A DNA stretch of 64,000 nucleotides from Maribacter algarum (ex Lu et al. 2025) (nom. illeg.) (lineage in GTDB: Bacteria > Bacteroidota > Bacteroidia > Flavobacteriales > Flavobacteriaceae): contig CANMAW010000002.1 in the NCBI GenBank assembly GCA_947495915.1, forward strand, positions 372,001 to 436,000, given 5' to 3'. The position numbers and the translations under genes were made by a program. The notes beneath the pieces are model-generated. The model did not search any database, was not told the DNA's origin, and saw only the letters and a program-made list of their open reading frames with translations. This document shows, in pieces, positions 44,314 to 54,135 of this stretch; the first letter of the stretch is position 1; every line of letters begins with the position of its first letter.

Positions 44314-46095
44314 ATGCAAAATAAATTAATAACACTACTTTTCGTCTTTTTATTCGCTCAATTGACATGGGCACAAGACGATGATGAAAAAGAGTTGGGT
44401 ACAGAAACGGTTACGGTGACCAAAGCATATACACCAACTATATCTGATGCTTTTAAAATAAAATCAACGCCGAATCTGAATGATTCTATTGCCTTGCAAA
44501 AGAAGAAAATTGAATATAGTATTTTCTCTGTCCCTGTGGCTTCGACTTTTACTCCGGCAAAGGGTGCTGCATCAAAAGTTAAAAAGGTACCACCTCCAAT
44601 TTTGTATAATTCGTATGCTTCGGCTGGTGGTGGAAATCCAGCAAATTTGATGGCGAAGTTTTACACAAGTCGTACTATAGACCGTGAATCAGGGTATACG
44701 GTAGGTTTTGGTCATAATTCATCACGGGGTGATTTTGATGATGTAGTTTTTGATAACGTTTTTTCAAACAGTACTATTGAAGGTTCTTACAAAAAGAGAG
44801 ATAGCGATTACGATTGGGGTTTTGATATCGGAGCTTCCCATCAACTCTATTACTGGTACGGTACTCCTGAGAATATATTTGACGTAAATCCTGCTTTTTT
44901 GGTTGATATTGACCAATCAAGAGCGAAGCAAAATTATTATATGGCTGAGTTAGGTGCACATATTAATTTGGAGGATGCCTATTTCAAAGGCGCTGAGGTA
45001 AAATATCGTCGTTTTTGGGATGCTGTGAAATCAGGAGAGAATCGAATTATATTTTCACCTCAATTTGAGTTTCCGGTTGCAGATGAATTATTCGGTCTTA
45101 ACTTCAAGGTTGATTATGTCAATGGTAGCTTTGAAAATGCCAGTTTGAGCAATACCGAAAATAACGAAGGTATTAACTACAGTCACTTGCAAGTTGGGGT
45201 GAATCCGACTTTAACCATGCTACGTGATGACCTTACCTTGAACCTAGGGTTGAATATCGTTTATGGTTTAAATGGCGAGCGAAGTGACAGTAATTTTTAT
45301 GTGTACCCTACGGTAACAGCTTCTTATCGTTTATTGAATGAAGTTGCTATTGCTTATGGAGGAATTGAAGGTGAGTTAGTTCAAAACAGTTATTACGGTT
45401 TTGTACAAGATAATCCGTACGTATCACCAACACTTACCATTGCACCCACAGATAAAAAGTATGATGCCTACCTAGGATTGAGAGGTCAATTATTCGCCAA
45501 CCTAAGTTATAATGTAAAAGCGGCTTACAAAGCTGAAAACGGAAAGCCTTTATTTAAATTGAATCCGGAAAATCTATCTCGAACCGACGAAAAATTATAT
45601 AACTTAAGTAATTCTTTTGAGCTGTTTACGGTTGACGGAATAACCTTGGGTGATGATGTACGTACCTTCTCTGTTTTTGGAGAATTAAATGTAGATGTGA
45701 ATCGTAATTTTACTTTAGGCGTAAATGCAGAATATTTCTCTTATGGAACAGAAACTGACAATCCCGCATGGAACTTACCTGACTTAACCGGTTCTTTATT
45801 TTTAGACTATCAAATTGGCAAAAAATGGTATTTAGGTGCCAATCTGTTTTATGTAGGTGAACGCCAAGATTTTTCTTCAGAGGCAGTTGTTAATGGTGTT
45901 CCTAATAATTTTGCAGTAATTGACTTAGATGGTTACTTTGATGCTAATGCGCATATTGGTTATCGCCTAACTGATCAACTCTCATTATTTGTAAAAGGAG
46001 CCAATCTGGCAAATAATAATTACCAAAGATGGGCAAATTTTCAAGTTCAAGGCTTACAAGTGTTAGGCGGGGCAACGTATAAGTTCGATTTTTAA
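44314..46095 (+). CDS. Outer-membrane beta-barrel protein (TonB-dependent-receptor-like)
   Basis: The 593-aa protein has a signal peptide (MQNKLITLLFVFLFAQLTWA) and a short N-terminal region (ETVTVTKAYTPTISDA). About 20 amphipathic beta strands follow and the sequence ends in an aromatic strand (LQVLGGATYKFDF) with the usual C-terminal Phe. It lacks a recognisable plug domain of full length. With the upstream TPR protein (66-nt gap) it probably forms an envelope complex. Confidence 0.85.
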   Translation: MQNKLITLLFVFLFAQLTWAQDDDEKELGTETVTVTKAYTPTISDAFKIKSTPNLNDSIALQKKKIEYSIFSVPVASTFTPAKGAASKVKKVPPPILYNSYASAGGGNPANLMAKFYTSRTIDRESGYTVGFGHNSSRGDFDDVVFDNVFSNSTIEGSYKKRDSDYDWGFDIGASHQLYYWYGTPENIFDVNPAFLVDIDQSRAKQNYYMAELGAHINLEDAYFKGAEVKYRRFWDAVKSGENRIIFSPQFEFPVADELFGLNFKVDYVNGSFENASLSNTENNEGINYSHLQVGVNPTLTMLRDDLTLNLGLNIVYGLNGERSDSNFYVYPTVTASYRLLNEVAIAYGGIEGELVQNSYYGFVQDNPYVSPTLTIAPTDKKYDAYLGLRGQLFANLSYNVKAAYKAENGKPLFKLNPENLSRTDEKLYNLSNSFELFTVDGITLGDDVRTFSVFGELNVDVNRNFTLGVNAEYFSYGTETDNPAWNLPDLTGSLFLDYQIGKKWYLGANLFYVGERQDFSSEAVVNGVPNNFAVIDLDGYFDANAHIGYRLTDQLSLFVKGANLANNNYQRWANFQVQGLQVLGGATYKFDF

Positions 46096-46246
46096 ACCAC
46101 TAAAATAACGAGCTTATTTAAATTGTTGATTAGGGTATTTTATATTTCAATTGTTAATCTATACGCAATTTAAAGATCTGTAATACTTTTAAACAAAAAG
46201 TGAATGCAACTTATCTGTTTTTTGATTTAAAAACGTTTAGGCTATA

Positions 46247-46254
46247 TATTTTTG
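46247..46254 (+). promoter_or_regulatory. Promoter -7 element of the cytochrome lipoprotein gene
   Basis: TATTTTTG matches TAnnTTTG and ends 26 nt before the ATG. Confidence 0.5.
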
Positions 46255-46280
46255 AGTTGCTATAAAAGAAAATTAAGTTC

Positions 46281-47717
46281 ATGTTAAAATTTACTGTAAC
46301 GCCCGTTGTCAAAATCGTATTAGTTTTAGTTGTTTGTATGGGTATCACCTTTGGATGTTCATCTGAAGACCCCGTTGATCGCCCAGAGGTCAGTTTAGAT
46401 ACTGATGGTGATGGTATTTTAGACGAGGAAGAAACCGCTAATGGTACTAATAAAAATAATGCTTGTGACCCTGTTCAAGTTTCTGGCTATACCGGTTATG
46501 ATAGTACAAACAGTGTTTGGTTGGGTTCCGATTGCGATAAAGATGGTATTACCAATGGTGATGAACTATCTGCGAATACTGACCCTTATGTTGATCAGAT
46601 TACAGATACCGATGGCGATGGTATTGTAAATAGTGTTGAAATTGCTAATGGAACTGATGAGAATAATCCTTGTGATCCTCAACAAGAAGCCGGATATACA
46701 GGGTATAACCCACTAAGTACTTTATGGTCAACGGCTGATTGTGATGCAGATGGAGTTTTAAATGGGGATGAATTTTCTGCAGCAACTGACCCCTATGCTG
46801 ACGATACCGTGTACGCTATTGCTGAATTTTTACCCACCCTTTCTGAATTATTATTATTTAAAGGTGATGTTGCTGATTTAGAATTTAATAATACGGTTCA
46901 TGAATACGAGTTGGCTACTCCTTTGTATACGGATTATTCTTATAAATTGAGATCTATAGCTCTTCCTAAAGATGCAACTATGAGTTATGATGGTGAGGGT
47001 TTATTGATTTTTCCTGATAATACGATTATAACAAAAACTTTTTATTATCTAAATGATGAACGTAATCCATCCGCAGGAAGAAAAATTATAGAGACTAGAT
47101 TGCTTATTAAAAAGAATGGTTTTTGGGAAATGGGTAATTATATATGGAATGCAGCCCAAGATGAAGCCTTTCTAAGTAGTGATGGGCCCATTGTACCCGT
47201 CAGCTGGATTGACCAAAATGGAGCCAATAGAAATGTTGAATATCAAGTTCCGATTATGACGAATTGTATACAATGCCATAACGTAAACGGAAATTCACTA
47301 CCAATAGGTCCGAAAGCTAGAAACCTAAATTTTGTTTCAAATAGTCAAAATTCACTTCAGAATTTTATTGATAAAGGTATATTGGTAGGAGCTCCTAATC
47401 TGTCAGAAATCGAAAAATTACCAGTGTGGTCAGATTTGGCTTTTAGTGTTTCAGATCGTGCAAGGGCTTACATGGATGTGAACTGTGCCCATTGCCATCA
47501 ACCAGGTGGTTTTCATGATTCTTCTGGAGGTGTTCGACCTGATTTTCGATTTGAAACTTTGTTTGCAGATACGAATATCAACGATTATAAAGCAGATATT
47601 GTTAACAGAATAAATACAGACCCTGCTTTTGGTCCGTCAATGCCATTGGTTGGTGTTACGGTAATTCATGCAGAAGGTGTTAGTTTGATTGAAGACTATA
47701 TCGACAGTTTAGACTAG
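46281..47717 (+). CDS. Thrombospondin-type-3-repeat lipoprotein with two c-type heme sites
   Basis: The protein has a type II signal (Cys26, ITFGC). Calcium-binding repeats DTDGDGILDEEETANGTN and DTDGDGIVNSVEIANGT alternate with NACDP/NPCDP units. The C-terminal half carries CIQCH (in IMTNCIQCHNVNG) and CAHCH (in DVNCAHCHQPGG), two c-type heme motifs as in SO2930-type di-heme proteins. It is therefore a surface or outer-membrane-anchored cytochrome, possibly in electron transfer. Its partner is unknown. The heme motifs require the Ccm machinery. Confidence 0.88.
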   Translation: MLKFTVTPVVKIVLVLVVCMGITFGCSSEDPVDRPEVSLDTDGDGILDEEETANGTNKNNACDPVQVSGYTGYDSTNSVWLGSDCDKDGITNGDELSANTDPYVDQITDTDGDGIVNSVEIANGTDENNPCDPQQEAGYTGYNPLSTLWSTADCDADGVLNGDEFSAATDPYADDTVYAIAEFLPTLSELLLFKGDVADLEFNNTVHEYELATPLYTDYSYKLRSIALPKDATMSYDGEGLLIFPDNTIITKTFYYLNDERNPSAGRKIIETRLLIKKNGFWEMGNYIWNAAQDEAFLSSDGPIVPVSWIDQNGANRNVEYQVPIMTNCIQCHNVNGNSLPIGPKARNLNFVSNSQNSLQNFIDKGILVGAPNLSEIEKLPVWSDLAFSVSDRARAYMDVNCAHCHQPGGFHDSSGGVRPDFRFETLFADTNINDYKADIVNRINTDPAFGPSMPLVGVTVIHAEGVSLIEDYIDSLD

Positions 47718-47862
47718 TAGCTCTTATTAGGTATGTGATTGATAATCATGTATTTGTGCTGAGACGCTACATCCTCAATTATCAACTGTTGATCGAAGAG
47801 AAGCATTGTTTTTTGTTGAAATAGGCTTTAAAAAGCTATTTTAGAGCAAGTTATAAACAGTG

Positions 47863-47870
47863 TAATTTTG
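47863..47870 (+). promoter_or_regulatory. Promoter -7-like element overlapping the OmpA-family gene start
   Basis: TAATTTTG matches the consensus. The only plausible near-cognate start codon, TTG 47868, lies inside it. Confidence 0.4.
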
Positions 47871-48998
47871 TGTAGCCTAAAAACAAAACATATTGTTATT
47901 TATAGCTTGTTGTTTTTTGCAACAGCCGTAACTGCTCAGAATTTGGTTAAAAATCCAAGTTTTGAAGTCTATGAAGATTGCCCTGAAAAATTAGGTAATT
48001 TTGATACTAATGTTACTTCATGGTCTACGCCAACTGATGGATCAACAGATTACTTCAATGCTTGTAGTACGGCGATGGGAACCCCAGAAAATTTTAATGG
48101 TAGTCAACCTTCAAATTTTGGTGTAGGCTATGCAGGGTTGTATATGTATGCGCCAGATAATTATCGCGAATACCTTCAAGTCGAATTAACGGAAACACTA
48201 ACAAAAGGGCAGAAATACCGGATATCGTTTTACATTAGTTTAGCGGAAAGATCAGATTTTGCGGTCAAAGAATTTGGAGTGTTGTTTGCGCATTCTGAAC
48301 TAGAAATACCTGGCAAAAGAGAATTGTCCAAAGGTAAAATTTATAAAGATGGAATTGAAAACTACAATTTCATGGAAATCGGATATTCTAATTTCTTCTC
48401 CGATACTAAAGACTGGATTTTAATAAACACCCAATTTATTGCCAAAGGAACTGAGAACTTCTTAATCATGGGTAACTTCAAGACTAATGCCCGTACACGA
48501 ATGTTTCGCACTAAGAAAAAGGCTAAAAAGGGAGCTTACTATTATGTCGATATGTTCAAGCTTGAAGCCATCAGAACTCAAGGTGATATAACTAATGTAG
48601 ATAAAGCTAGGGTAGCCGGTAAGAAAGATTTTACGCTTGATCAAACACATGTTTTCGAAAATGTACTTTTTGATTTTGATAGATATAGTTTATTAGAAAC
48701 TTCAAAAGAAGAAATGAATGAATTATATGAATATTTAAAAAGCGACGATTCATTGCATATTACCATTGAAGGTCACACAGATAGCACTGGTTCTGAAGTT
48801 TATAACAAATTGCTATCGGGTAAACGAGCTAAGGCAGTTGCAACCTATCTACTTCAAATGGGGCTGTCGACCGAACGAATTTTGTGGAAAGGTCATGGGG
48901 GAAATAAACCAGTAGTTTCTAACGCCACAGAAGCAGGGCGACAGCAAAATAGAAGAGTAGAATTCTTCATCTCCAAGAAAGATATAATCAATAAATGA
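47868..48998 (+). CDS. OmpA-family protein with N-terminal carbohydrate-binding-like domain
   Basis: The frame encodes KTKHIVIYSLLFFATAVTAQ, a signal peptide, then NLVKNPSFE, a beta-sandwich domain (to about residue 240), and a C-terminal OmpA domain: FDFDRYSLLE, ITIEGHTDSTGSEVYNKLLS and RRVEFFI. OmpA domains anchor to peptidoglycan. The start is ambiguous: no ATG precedes the signal peptide, and TTG 47868 coincides with a -7 box. Downstream codons up to the signal peptide are CTA, ATT, GTT or TTG. The call of the protein itself is safe. Confidence 0.85.
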   Translation: MCSLKTKHIVIYSLLFFATAVTAQNLVKNPSFEVYEDCPEKLGNFDTNVTSWSTPTDGSTDYFNACSTAMGTPENFNGSQPSNFGVGYAGLYMYAPDNYREYLQVELTETLTKGQKYRISFYISLAERSDFAVKEFGVLFAHSELEIPGKRELSKGKIYKDGIENYNFMEIGYSNFFSDTKDWILINTQFIAKGTENFLIMGNFKTNARTRMFRTKKKAKKGAYYYVDMFKLEAIRTQGDITNVDKARVAGKKDFTLDQTHVFENVLFDFDRYSLLETSKEEMNELYEYLKSDDSLHITIEGHTDSTGSEVYNKLLSGKRAKAVATYLLQMGLSTERILWKGHGGNKPVVSNATEAGRQQNRRVEFFISKKDIINK

Positions 48999-49033
48999 TT
49001 GTTTTAAAAGGACGCTTCTTTTATTAGAAAGAG

Positions 49034-49041
49034 TAATTTTG
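49034..49041 (+). promoter_or_regulatory. MFS gene promoter -7 element
   Basis: TAATTTTG lies 16 nt upstream of the ATG. Confidence 0.55.
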
Positions 49042-49057
49042 CGGCTTATAAAAAATA

Positions 49058-50356
49058 ATGTCTGACAGATTTACCCTTATCAATCCTTCTAAAAGTCCGG
49101 TATTTTATGGGTACGTAATTCTTTTGATTGGTACTATTGGGGTCTATTGTAGTATACCTGGTCAGACTATTGGAGTGTCAGTTTTTACTGATCCTGTAAA
49201 AGATGCTTTGGGTCTTTCACGAACGCAATTTAGCAATGCCTATATGATTGGTACCATAGCCAGTTCGCTGGTTATCGGTAGAGCAGGGGTTTGGTTTGAT
49301 ACTTATGGGGCACGTTATGTCGCATTTTTTGCTGCGCTAGTGTTAGCAATCTCACTTTTTTTATGTTCATGGTCTGTTCAAATGAGTGATGCGGTTAAAA
49401 ATTTACTTCAAAAAGATACGTGGGCTATTCCATTTAGCATAATGACAAGTTTATTCTTTTTACTTCGCTTTGCAGGCCAGGGAGTGTTAACCATGGCTTC
49501 ACGAAATGTTATTATGATTTGGTTTGATAAGAATAGGGGTAAAGTGAATGCATTTAGCAGTGTAGCCTTATCCTTTGGTTTTTCTTCTTCGCCGATTTGG
49601 GTAGATGCACTAATAGAAAGTAGTGGTTGGCAATCTACTTGGAGGTACCTCGGATTCGGATTATTACTCATGAGTGTATTTATTTATATATTTTATAAAA
49701 ACAGACCTGAAGCCTATGGTTTATTACCTGATGGAGTAAAAGAAATTAGTGATGCTGAAGAAAAAATAGCTTTGAATCGAAAACAATTTACACTTGTAGA
49801 GGCAAAAAAAACACGTGCCTTTTGGATGTACGGACTGATCTTAGCTTTTAATAGTTTTTTTATTACTGGCCTTACCTTTCATATTGTATCTATATTTAAA
49901 AGTGAAGGTTTTCCAAAAGAAGATGCGATATCTATTTTTTTACCAGCCTCAGTAGTTGCTGTTTCTATTTCTACCTTGGCCAATTTTTTAAGTGATTACT
50001 TACAATTACGACTTTATTTATACTTGATGATACTTGGTGGAATTATTGCTTCGATCGGCTTTTTGTATTTGCCAACCATAGCCGGAATTCCACTATTAAT
50101 AGCTGGTTTTGGAATGATGAGCGGTTTCTTCGCTGTGTTAAATACCATCGCATGGCCACGTTTTTATGGTCGTGAACACTTGGGAGCCATTACCGGAAAA
50201 ATTATGTCTTTTTTAATTTTAGCAAGCGCCTTGGCTCCCAGTATTTTTAGCTTGTGCTTTTCTACTTTTGGTTCGTATGAACTTTTAGGTTGGTTAGGTT
50301 TGGTATTTTTAACTTTTTTGGTTGTTGGTTCATTACAAGCGAAAAATCCGCAATAA
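49058..50356 (+). CDS. MFS transporter
   Basis: The 432-aa protein has 12 predicted helices in two bundles with a cytosolic loop around residues 215-250. GYVILLIGTIGVYCSIPGQT at the start and the PGQT/RFAGQG segments recall oxalate/formate-antiporter-like MFS proteins. The substrate cannot be assigned. It is expressed from its own promoter and is followed by an NYN-domain gene in the same direction. Confidence 0.88.
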   Translation: MSDRFTLINPSKSPVFYGYVILLIGTIGVYCSIPGQTIGVSVFTDPVKDALGLSRTQFSNAYMIGTIASSLVIGRAGVWFDTYGARYVAFFAALVLAISLFLCSWSVQMSDAVKNLLQKDTWAIPFSIMTSLFFLLRFAGQGVLTMASRNVIMIWFDKNRGKVNAFSSVALSFGFSSSPIWVDALIESSGWQSTWRYLGFGLLLMSVFIYIFYKNRPEAYGLLPDGVKEISDAEEKIALNRKQFTLVEAKKTRAFWMYGLILAFNSFFITGLTFHIVSIFKSEGFPKEDAISIFLPASVVAVSISTLANFLSDYLQLRLYLYLMILGGIIASIGFLYLPTIAGIPLLIAGFGMMSGFFAVLNTIAWPRFYGREHLGAITGKIMSFLILASALAPSIFSLCFSTFGSYELLGWLGLVFLTFLVVGSLQAKNPQ

Positions 50357-50426
50357 CAAATAGAAACGACAATCTAGTCTTTTGCTATAGAATTTACATG
50401 TAACTTGCAGTAAATCAAAATTTCAA

Positions 50427-51188
50427 ATGGACTTAAATCTTGCAGTTTTAATAGACGGTGATAACATACCCTCTGCTTATGTTAAAGAAATGATGGAAGA
50501 GGTAGCTAAGTATGGAAACCCTACCATTAAACGTATTTATGGTGATTGGACGAATCCGCGTTTAAATAAATGGAAAACGGTATTACTTGAAAACGCAATT
50601 ACTCCAATTCAGCAATATGGATATACCCAAGGTAAAAATGCCACAGATTCTGCAATGATTATTGATGCTATGGATATTTTATATTCTGGCAAGGTTAATG
50701 GTTTTTGCTTGGTAAGTAGCGATAGTGATTTTACACGATTGGCGACTCGGCTTCGAGAAGCGGGCATGAAAGTATTCGGCATAGGGGAGAAGAAAACTCC
50801 AAATCCTTTTATTGTAGCCTGCGATCGATTTATCTATATAGAGATTTTAAAAAACCAAGCACAAGAAGATACTTCTGATATAACAGAAGAAAAAACCAAA
50901 AGTAAATCAGATTACGATAAAATAACTGCAAAAGACCTAAGGCTTATTGCAACAACAATTGATGCCGTAGCTGATGATGATGGTTGGGCTTTTTTAGGTG
51001 ATGTGGGTAGTTTGTTGCAAAAAAAACAACCTAATTTTGATTCTAGAAATTATGGTTTTCAAAAACTAACCCCTTTAATTAGTTCTATACCTTCAATTGA
51101 AATTGAAAGACGTGAAGATGCACGTGGAAGAAACAAATTAGTGTATGTGAAGACTAAAGTTAAAAAGCGGTCAAAAACCAAAAAATAA
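50427..51188 (+). CDS. NYN-domain protein with OST-HTH/LOTUS domain (LabA-like)
   Basis: The 253-aa protein has an N-terminal NYN (PIN-like) domain with the acidic active-site residues in LIDGDNIPS, KNATDSAMIIDAMD and LVSSDSDFTRLA. A C-terminal OST-HTH domain follows (AKDLRLIATTIDAV to LTPLISSIPS). Such proteins are metal-dependent RNases or RNA-binding regulators; the substrate is unknown. The tail is highly basic (KTKVKKRSKTKK). Confidence 0.9.
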   Translation: MDLNLAVLIDGDNIPSAYVKEMMEEVAKYGNPTIKRIYGDWTNPRLNKWKTVLLENAITPIQQYGYTQGKNATDSAMIIDAMDILYSGKVNGFCLVSSDSDFTRLATRLREAGMKVFGIGEKKTPNPFIVACDRFIYIEILKNQAQEDTSDITEEKTKSKSDYDKITAKDLRLIATTIDAVADDDGWAFLGDVGSLLQKKQPNFDSRNYGFQKLTPLISSIPSIEIERREDARGRNKLVYVKTKVKKRSKTKK

Positions 51189-51338
51189 TTGCTTAGAAAA
51201 ATATGGCATTCATTTTGATATAAATATTATAATGCTGCCGCAATACTTTAAAAACCAGACTAGGAAGTATATGTTAGGCATCATCAATTTTTTTTTAAAT
51301 TTACGAATAGATAATACGATCACTCAAAAAACTTAAAC

Positions 51339-51764
51339 ATGAAAAAGCAAGCATTAAAATTGATTGGAATGGTAACCATGGCAATAGCATTCGTTTGTGC
51401 GCCTAATTTCTTAAAAGCAAAAACGGCAGATCGTGTTATAAGTATTGAATCTTTAACAAAAGGTGATATTGTGGGTGGATGGCAATATATCGTTGAAGGG
51501 GCACCTGAAGGTTATGGTACGGGGCTACTTATGATTGTTAAGCAAGGTGAGGTGTATAAAGTACAAGTACAGATTAATGGAAGTGCAATAAATGGAGAAA
51601 ATGTAGTTGTAAAAGGAAAGAAAATTGCATTTAATTTAAACGTTGAAGGAGAAAAAGTTAATGTAGCTTTAGAAATGAAAGGCGGTAAAATGACCGGTAC
51701 AAGTAATTCACCTTCAAATGGTACTATGAATATTTCAGGTGAAAAAGTAATATCTCCACAGTAA
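51339..51764 (+). CDS. Secreted hypothetical protein, 141 aa
   Basis: A signal peptide (MKKQALKLIGMVTMAIAFVC, cleaved near LKAKTA) is followed by a beta-rich small domain with GGWQYIVEGAPEGYGTGLLM and repeated Gly/Lys turns. The fold might be lipocalin-like or DUF2147-like, but no motif is decisive. It stands alone between the NYN gene and the amidohydrolase. Confidence 0.75.
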   Translation: MKKQALKLIGMVTMAIAFVCAPNFLKAKTADRVISIESLTKGDIVGGWQYIVEGAPEGYGTGLLMIVKQGEVYKVQVQINGSAINGENVVVKGKKIAFNLNVEGEKVNVALEMKGGKMTGTSNSPSNGTMNISGEKVISPQ

Positions 51765-51896
51765 AATTATAACCAGTTTAGGTTTAAACTACTAGAAAAG
51801 ATTAAATGTCATTCATGAGATATACGCTTATGAGTGGCATTTTTTGTTACGATTAAGGTGCTTTTTATATTAAATAGGTTTCCATAATATTTTACT

Positions 51897-51904
51897 TATT
51901 TTTG
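51897..51904 (+). promoter_or_regulatory. Amidohydrolase promoter -7 element
   Basis: TATTTTTG ends 9 nt before ATG 51914. The in-frame TTG at 51902 lies inside the box and is therefore not the start. Confidence 0.55.
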
Positions 51905-51913
51905 AGATTCAAC

Positions 51914-53542
51914 ATGGGTAAAATGAGGGTATTAAGACTTTTACTGGTTTTTTGTGTATTAACCAGTTGTGAATATTTAAAAGAGGAGGCTGATATAGTT
52001 GTAGTCAATGCAAATATATATACGGTAGATGAAGATTTCTCGAAAGCGGAAGCATTTGCAATTCGCGATGGAAAGTTTATTGCCGTTGGTTCATCTGATG
52101 AAATACGAAAAGTTTACACGGCCGATCAAATTATGGATGCCGATGGCCGAACCATTACTCCTGGGTTAATAGATGCACATTGCCATTTCTACGGATTAGG
52201 ACTTATGCAACAAGCAGTAGATCTAGTTGGTACTAATAGTTTTGATGAAGTGTTACAAAGGGTAGATGCCTTTCAGCAAAAGCATTCCAAAGAGTTTATT
52301 GTGGGTCGCGGATGGGATCAAAACGATTGGGAGGTAAAAGATTTTCCAACGAAAAGAGAATTAGATGAAAAGTATCCAAATACCCCAGTGGCCTTAGAAA
52401 GAATTGATGGTCATGCCTATTTAGTTAACCAGGCTGCTCTTGATTTGGCAGGTATAAAGTGGAATACTAAAGTATCTGGAGGTGAAATTGTGAAAAATCA
52501 ATTTGGCAATACAGGTGTTCTAATTGATAACCCTATGATGTTGATTGATGAGGTTATTCCGCCACCTACGGTAGCGACCAAAGTACAAGCCTTAAAAGAT
52601 GCAGAACGAATCTGTTTGAATTACGGCCTAACAACGGTCAATGATGCTGGTCTTGATCGATCGACCATTGAATTGATTGACAGTCTTCAACAAATAGGAG
52701 AATTATCGATTCGTGTGTATGCAATGGTAAGCAATACTCCTGAAAATTTAGAACACTATTTGTATCAAGGTCCGGTTAAAACTGAAAAGCTAAATGTACG
52801 ATCAATAAAAGTGTATGGAGATGGGGCACTCGGTTCGCGAGGAGCTGCCTTAAAAAAACCATATGCAGATAAATGGGGTCATCATGGTGCTATGGTAACA
52901 CCAACAGCAGAGATAGCTGAGTTAGCAAGGCGAATTGCCATTTCAGAATACCAAATGAATACACATGCTATTGGTGATTCTGCAAATGCATTTGTTCTTC
53001 GAACTTATGATGAAGTATTAAATGGTAAAAAAGATCGAAGATGGAAAGTTGAACACGCTCAGGTTATAGACAGCCTTGATTTTGATTATTTTAAAAATGG
53101 TATTATACCTTCCATTCAGCCAACGCACGCAACAAGTGATATGTATTGGGCTGAAGATAGGTTAGGAGAGCATAGAGTAAAAGGGGCTTATGCTTATAAG
53201 AAATTATTAAATAAAGCCGGAAAAGTTGCTCTCGGAACTGATTTTCCGGTAGAACAGGTAAGTCCGTTTTTAACGTTTTATGCAGCTGTTGCAAGAAAAG
53301 ATGTCAAGGGGTACCCTGAAGGAGGATTTCAAATCAATAATGGATTGACCAGAGAAGAAGCATTGAGAGGTATGACCATTTGGGCTGCTTATTCTAATTT
53401 TGAAGAAGATGAAAAGGGAAGTATTGAAGTAGGTAAGTTTGCTGATTTTACGATTTATAATAAAGATCTGATGGAAATTCCATTAAATGGCATACCTCAC
53501 GTAATGGCAGAACAGACCTTTGTTGGTGGGGTGGTACGATAA
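51914..53542 (+). CDS. Amidohydrolase (YtcJ-like) lipoprotein
   Basis: The protein is a lipoprotein (MGKMRVLRLLLVFCVLTSC) with the amidohydrolase_3 fold: the metal site DAHCHFYGLG, a central active-site region (NTHAIGDSANAF, KVEHAQV) and TPGLIDAH near the start. It would hydrolyse an amide or cyclic substrate at the envelope. ATG 51914 or 51923 is possible. The substrate is unknown. Confidence 0.88.
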   Translation: MGKMRVLRLLLVFCVLTSCEYLKEEADIVVVNANIYTVDEDFSKAEAFAIRDGKFIAVGSSDEIRKVYTADQIMDADGRTITPGLIDAHCHFYGLGLMQQAVDLVGTNSFDEVLQRVDAFQQKHSKEFIVGRGWDQNDWEVKDFPTKRELDEKYPNTPVALERIDGHAYLVNQAALDLAGIKWNTKVSGGEIVKNQFGNTGVLIDNPMMLIDEVIPPPTVATKVQALKDAERICLNYGLTTVNDAGLDRSTIELIDSLQQIGELSIRVYAMVSNTPENLEHYLYQGPVKTEKLNVRSIKVYGDGALGSRGAALKKPYADKWGHHGAMVTPTAEIAELARRIAISEYQMNTHAIGDSANAFVLRTYDEVLNGKKDRRWKVEHAQVIDSLDFDYFKNGIIPSIQPTHATSDMYWAEDRLGEHRVKGAYAYKKLLNKAGKVALGTDFPVEQVSPFLTFYAAVARKDVKGYPEGGFQINNGLTREEALRGMTIWAAYSNFEEDEKGSIEVGKFADFTIYNKDLMEIPLNGIPHVMAEQTFVGGVVR

Positions 53543-53696
53543 TATTACACTAAAAAAGCATGTTGATTTGATATCGACAACCAACAATAAGTAAGAATTT
53601 ACCTACATTTATTGATGTTTCACAACAAGATTTTGATTTAGTTACATTTTTAAACTTTTTTGGTTTAAGAATAGACCGTTCTCAAAACAAAAAACA

Positions 53697-54071
53697 ATGA
53701 AGGTGCTTAATCGAGATATCGTAGATGAATTAAACCATTTTGTAGAAATAAGTTGTAAAGACGCAATCGATTATCATTTGTACCACGAGTTTCATGAAAT
53801 GTTGATTCGTATGAGCTATATGGCTACTGATGTTACGTTTAACTATCATGAAAATAAAGTGGAAATGAACGTTTTAGCAGAACATGAATCATACGACGCT
53901 TCAGTGGTAAATTTATTTGCTGAGGTGGTTAGTGTTTCTTTAGAGTATGAAGACTTAAGCTGTCTTTTAAAATGCTGTATATTAGAAAATAGAGAAGAAA
54001 TAAAACACTATTTTCCATTCTTGAGCGAGTGTTTTCAAAGTAAATCATCGTTCAAATTAGATATTGCTTAA
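53697..54071 (+). CDS. Hypothetical protein, 124 aa
   Basis: The protein is acidic and soluble, without a signal peptide: MKVLNRDIVDELNHFVEISC, YHLYHEFHEMLIRMS, and a Cys-rich end (SCLLKCCILENREE). No family was recognised. It has a long upstream gap (154 nt) and a shared terminator after it. Confidence 0.55.
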   Translation: MKVLNRDIVDELNHFVEISCKDAIDYHLYHEFHEMLIRMSYMATDVTFNYHENKVEMNVLAEHESYDASVVNLFAEVVSVSLEYEDLSCLLKCCILENREEIKHYFPFLSECFQSKSSFKLDIA

Positions 54072-54083
54072 AAATGTAAATAA

Positions 54084-54113
54084 AAAAACCGAAGCTTCAA
54101 ACTTCGGTTTTTT
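54084..54113. terminator. Bidirectional terminator
   Basis: AACCGAAG-CTTCAAA-CTTCGGTT is flanked by A7 and T6 and lies between convergent genes. Confidence 0.85.
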
Positions 54114-54135
54114 CGTTTTTAAGTAACATTGATCG

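Noticed and set aside
46396-46800. Tandem DNA repeat (GATACCGATGGCGATGG-like)
   Set aside because: It reflects the repeated calcium-binding protein motif rather than a separate DNA repeat.
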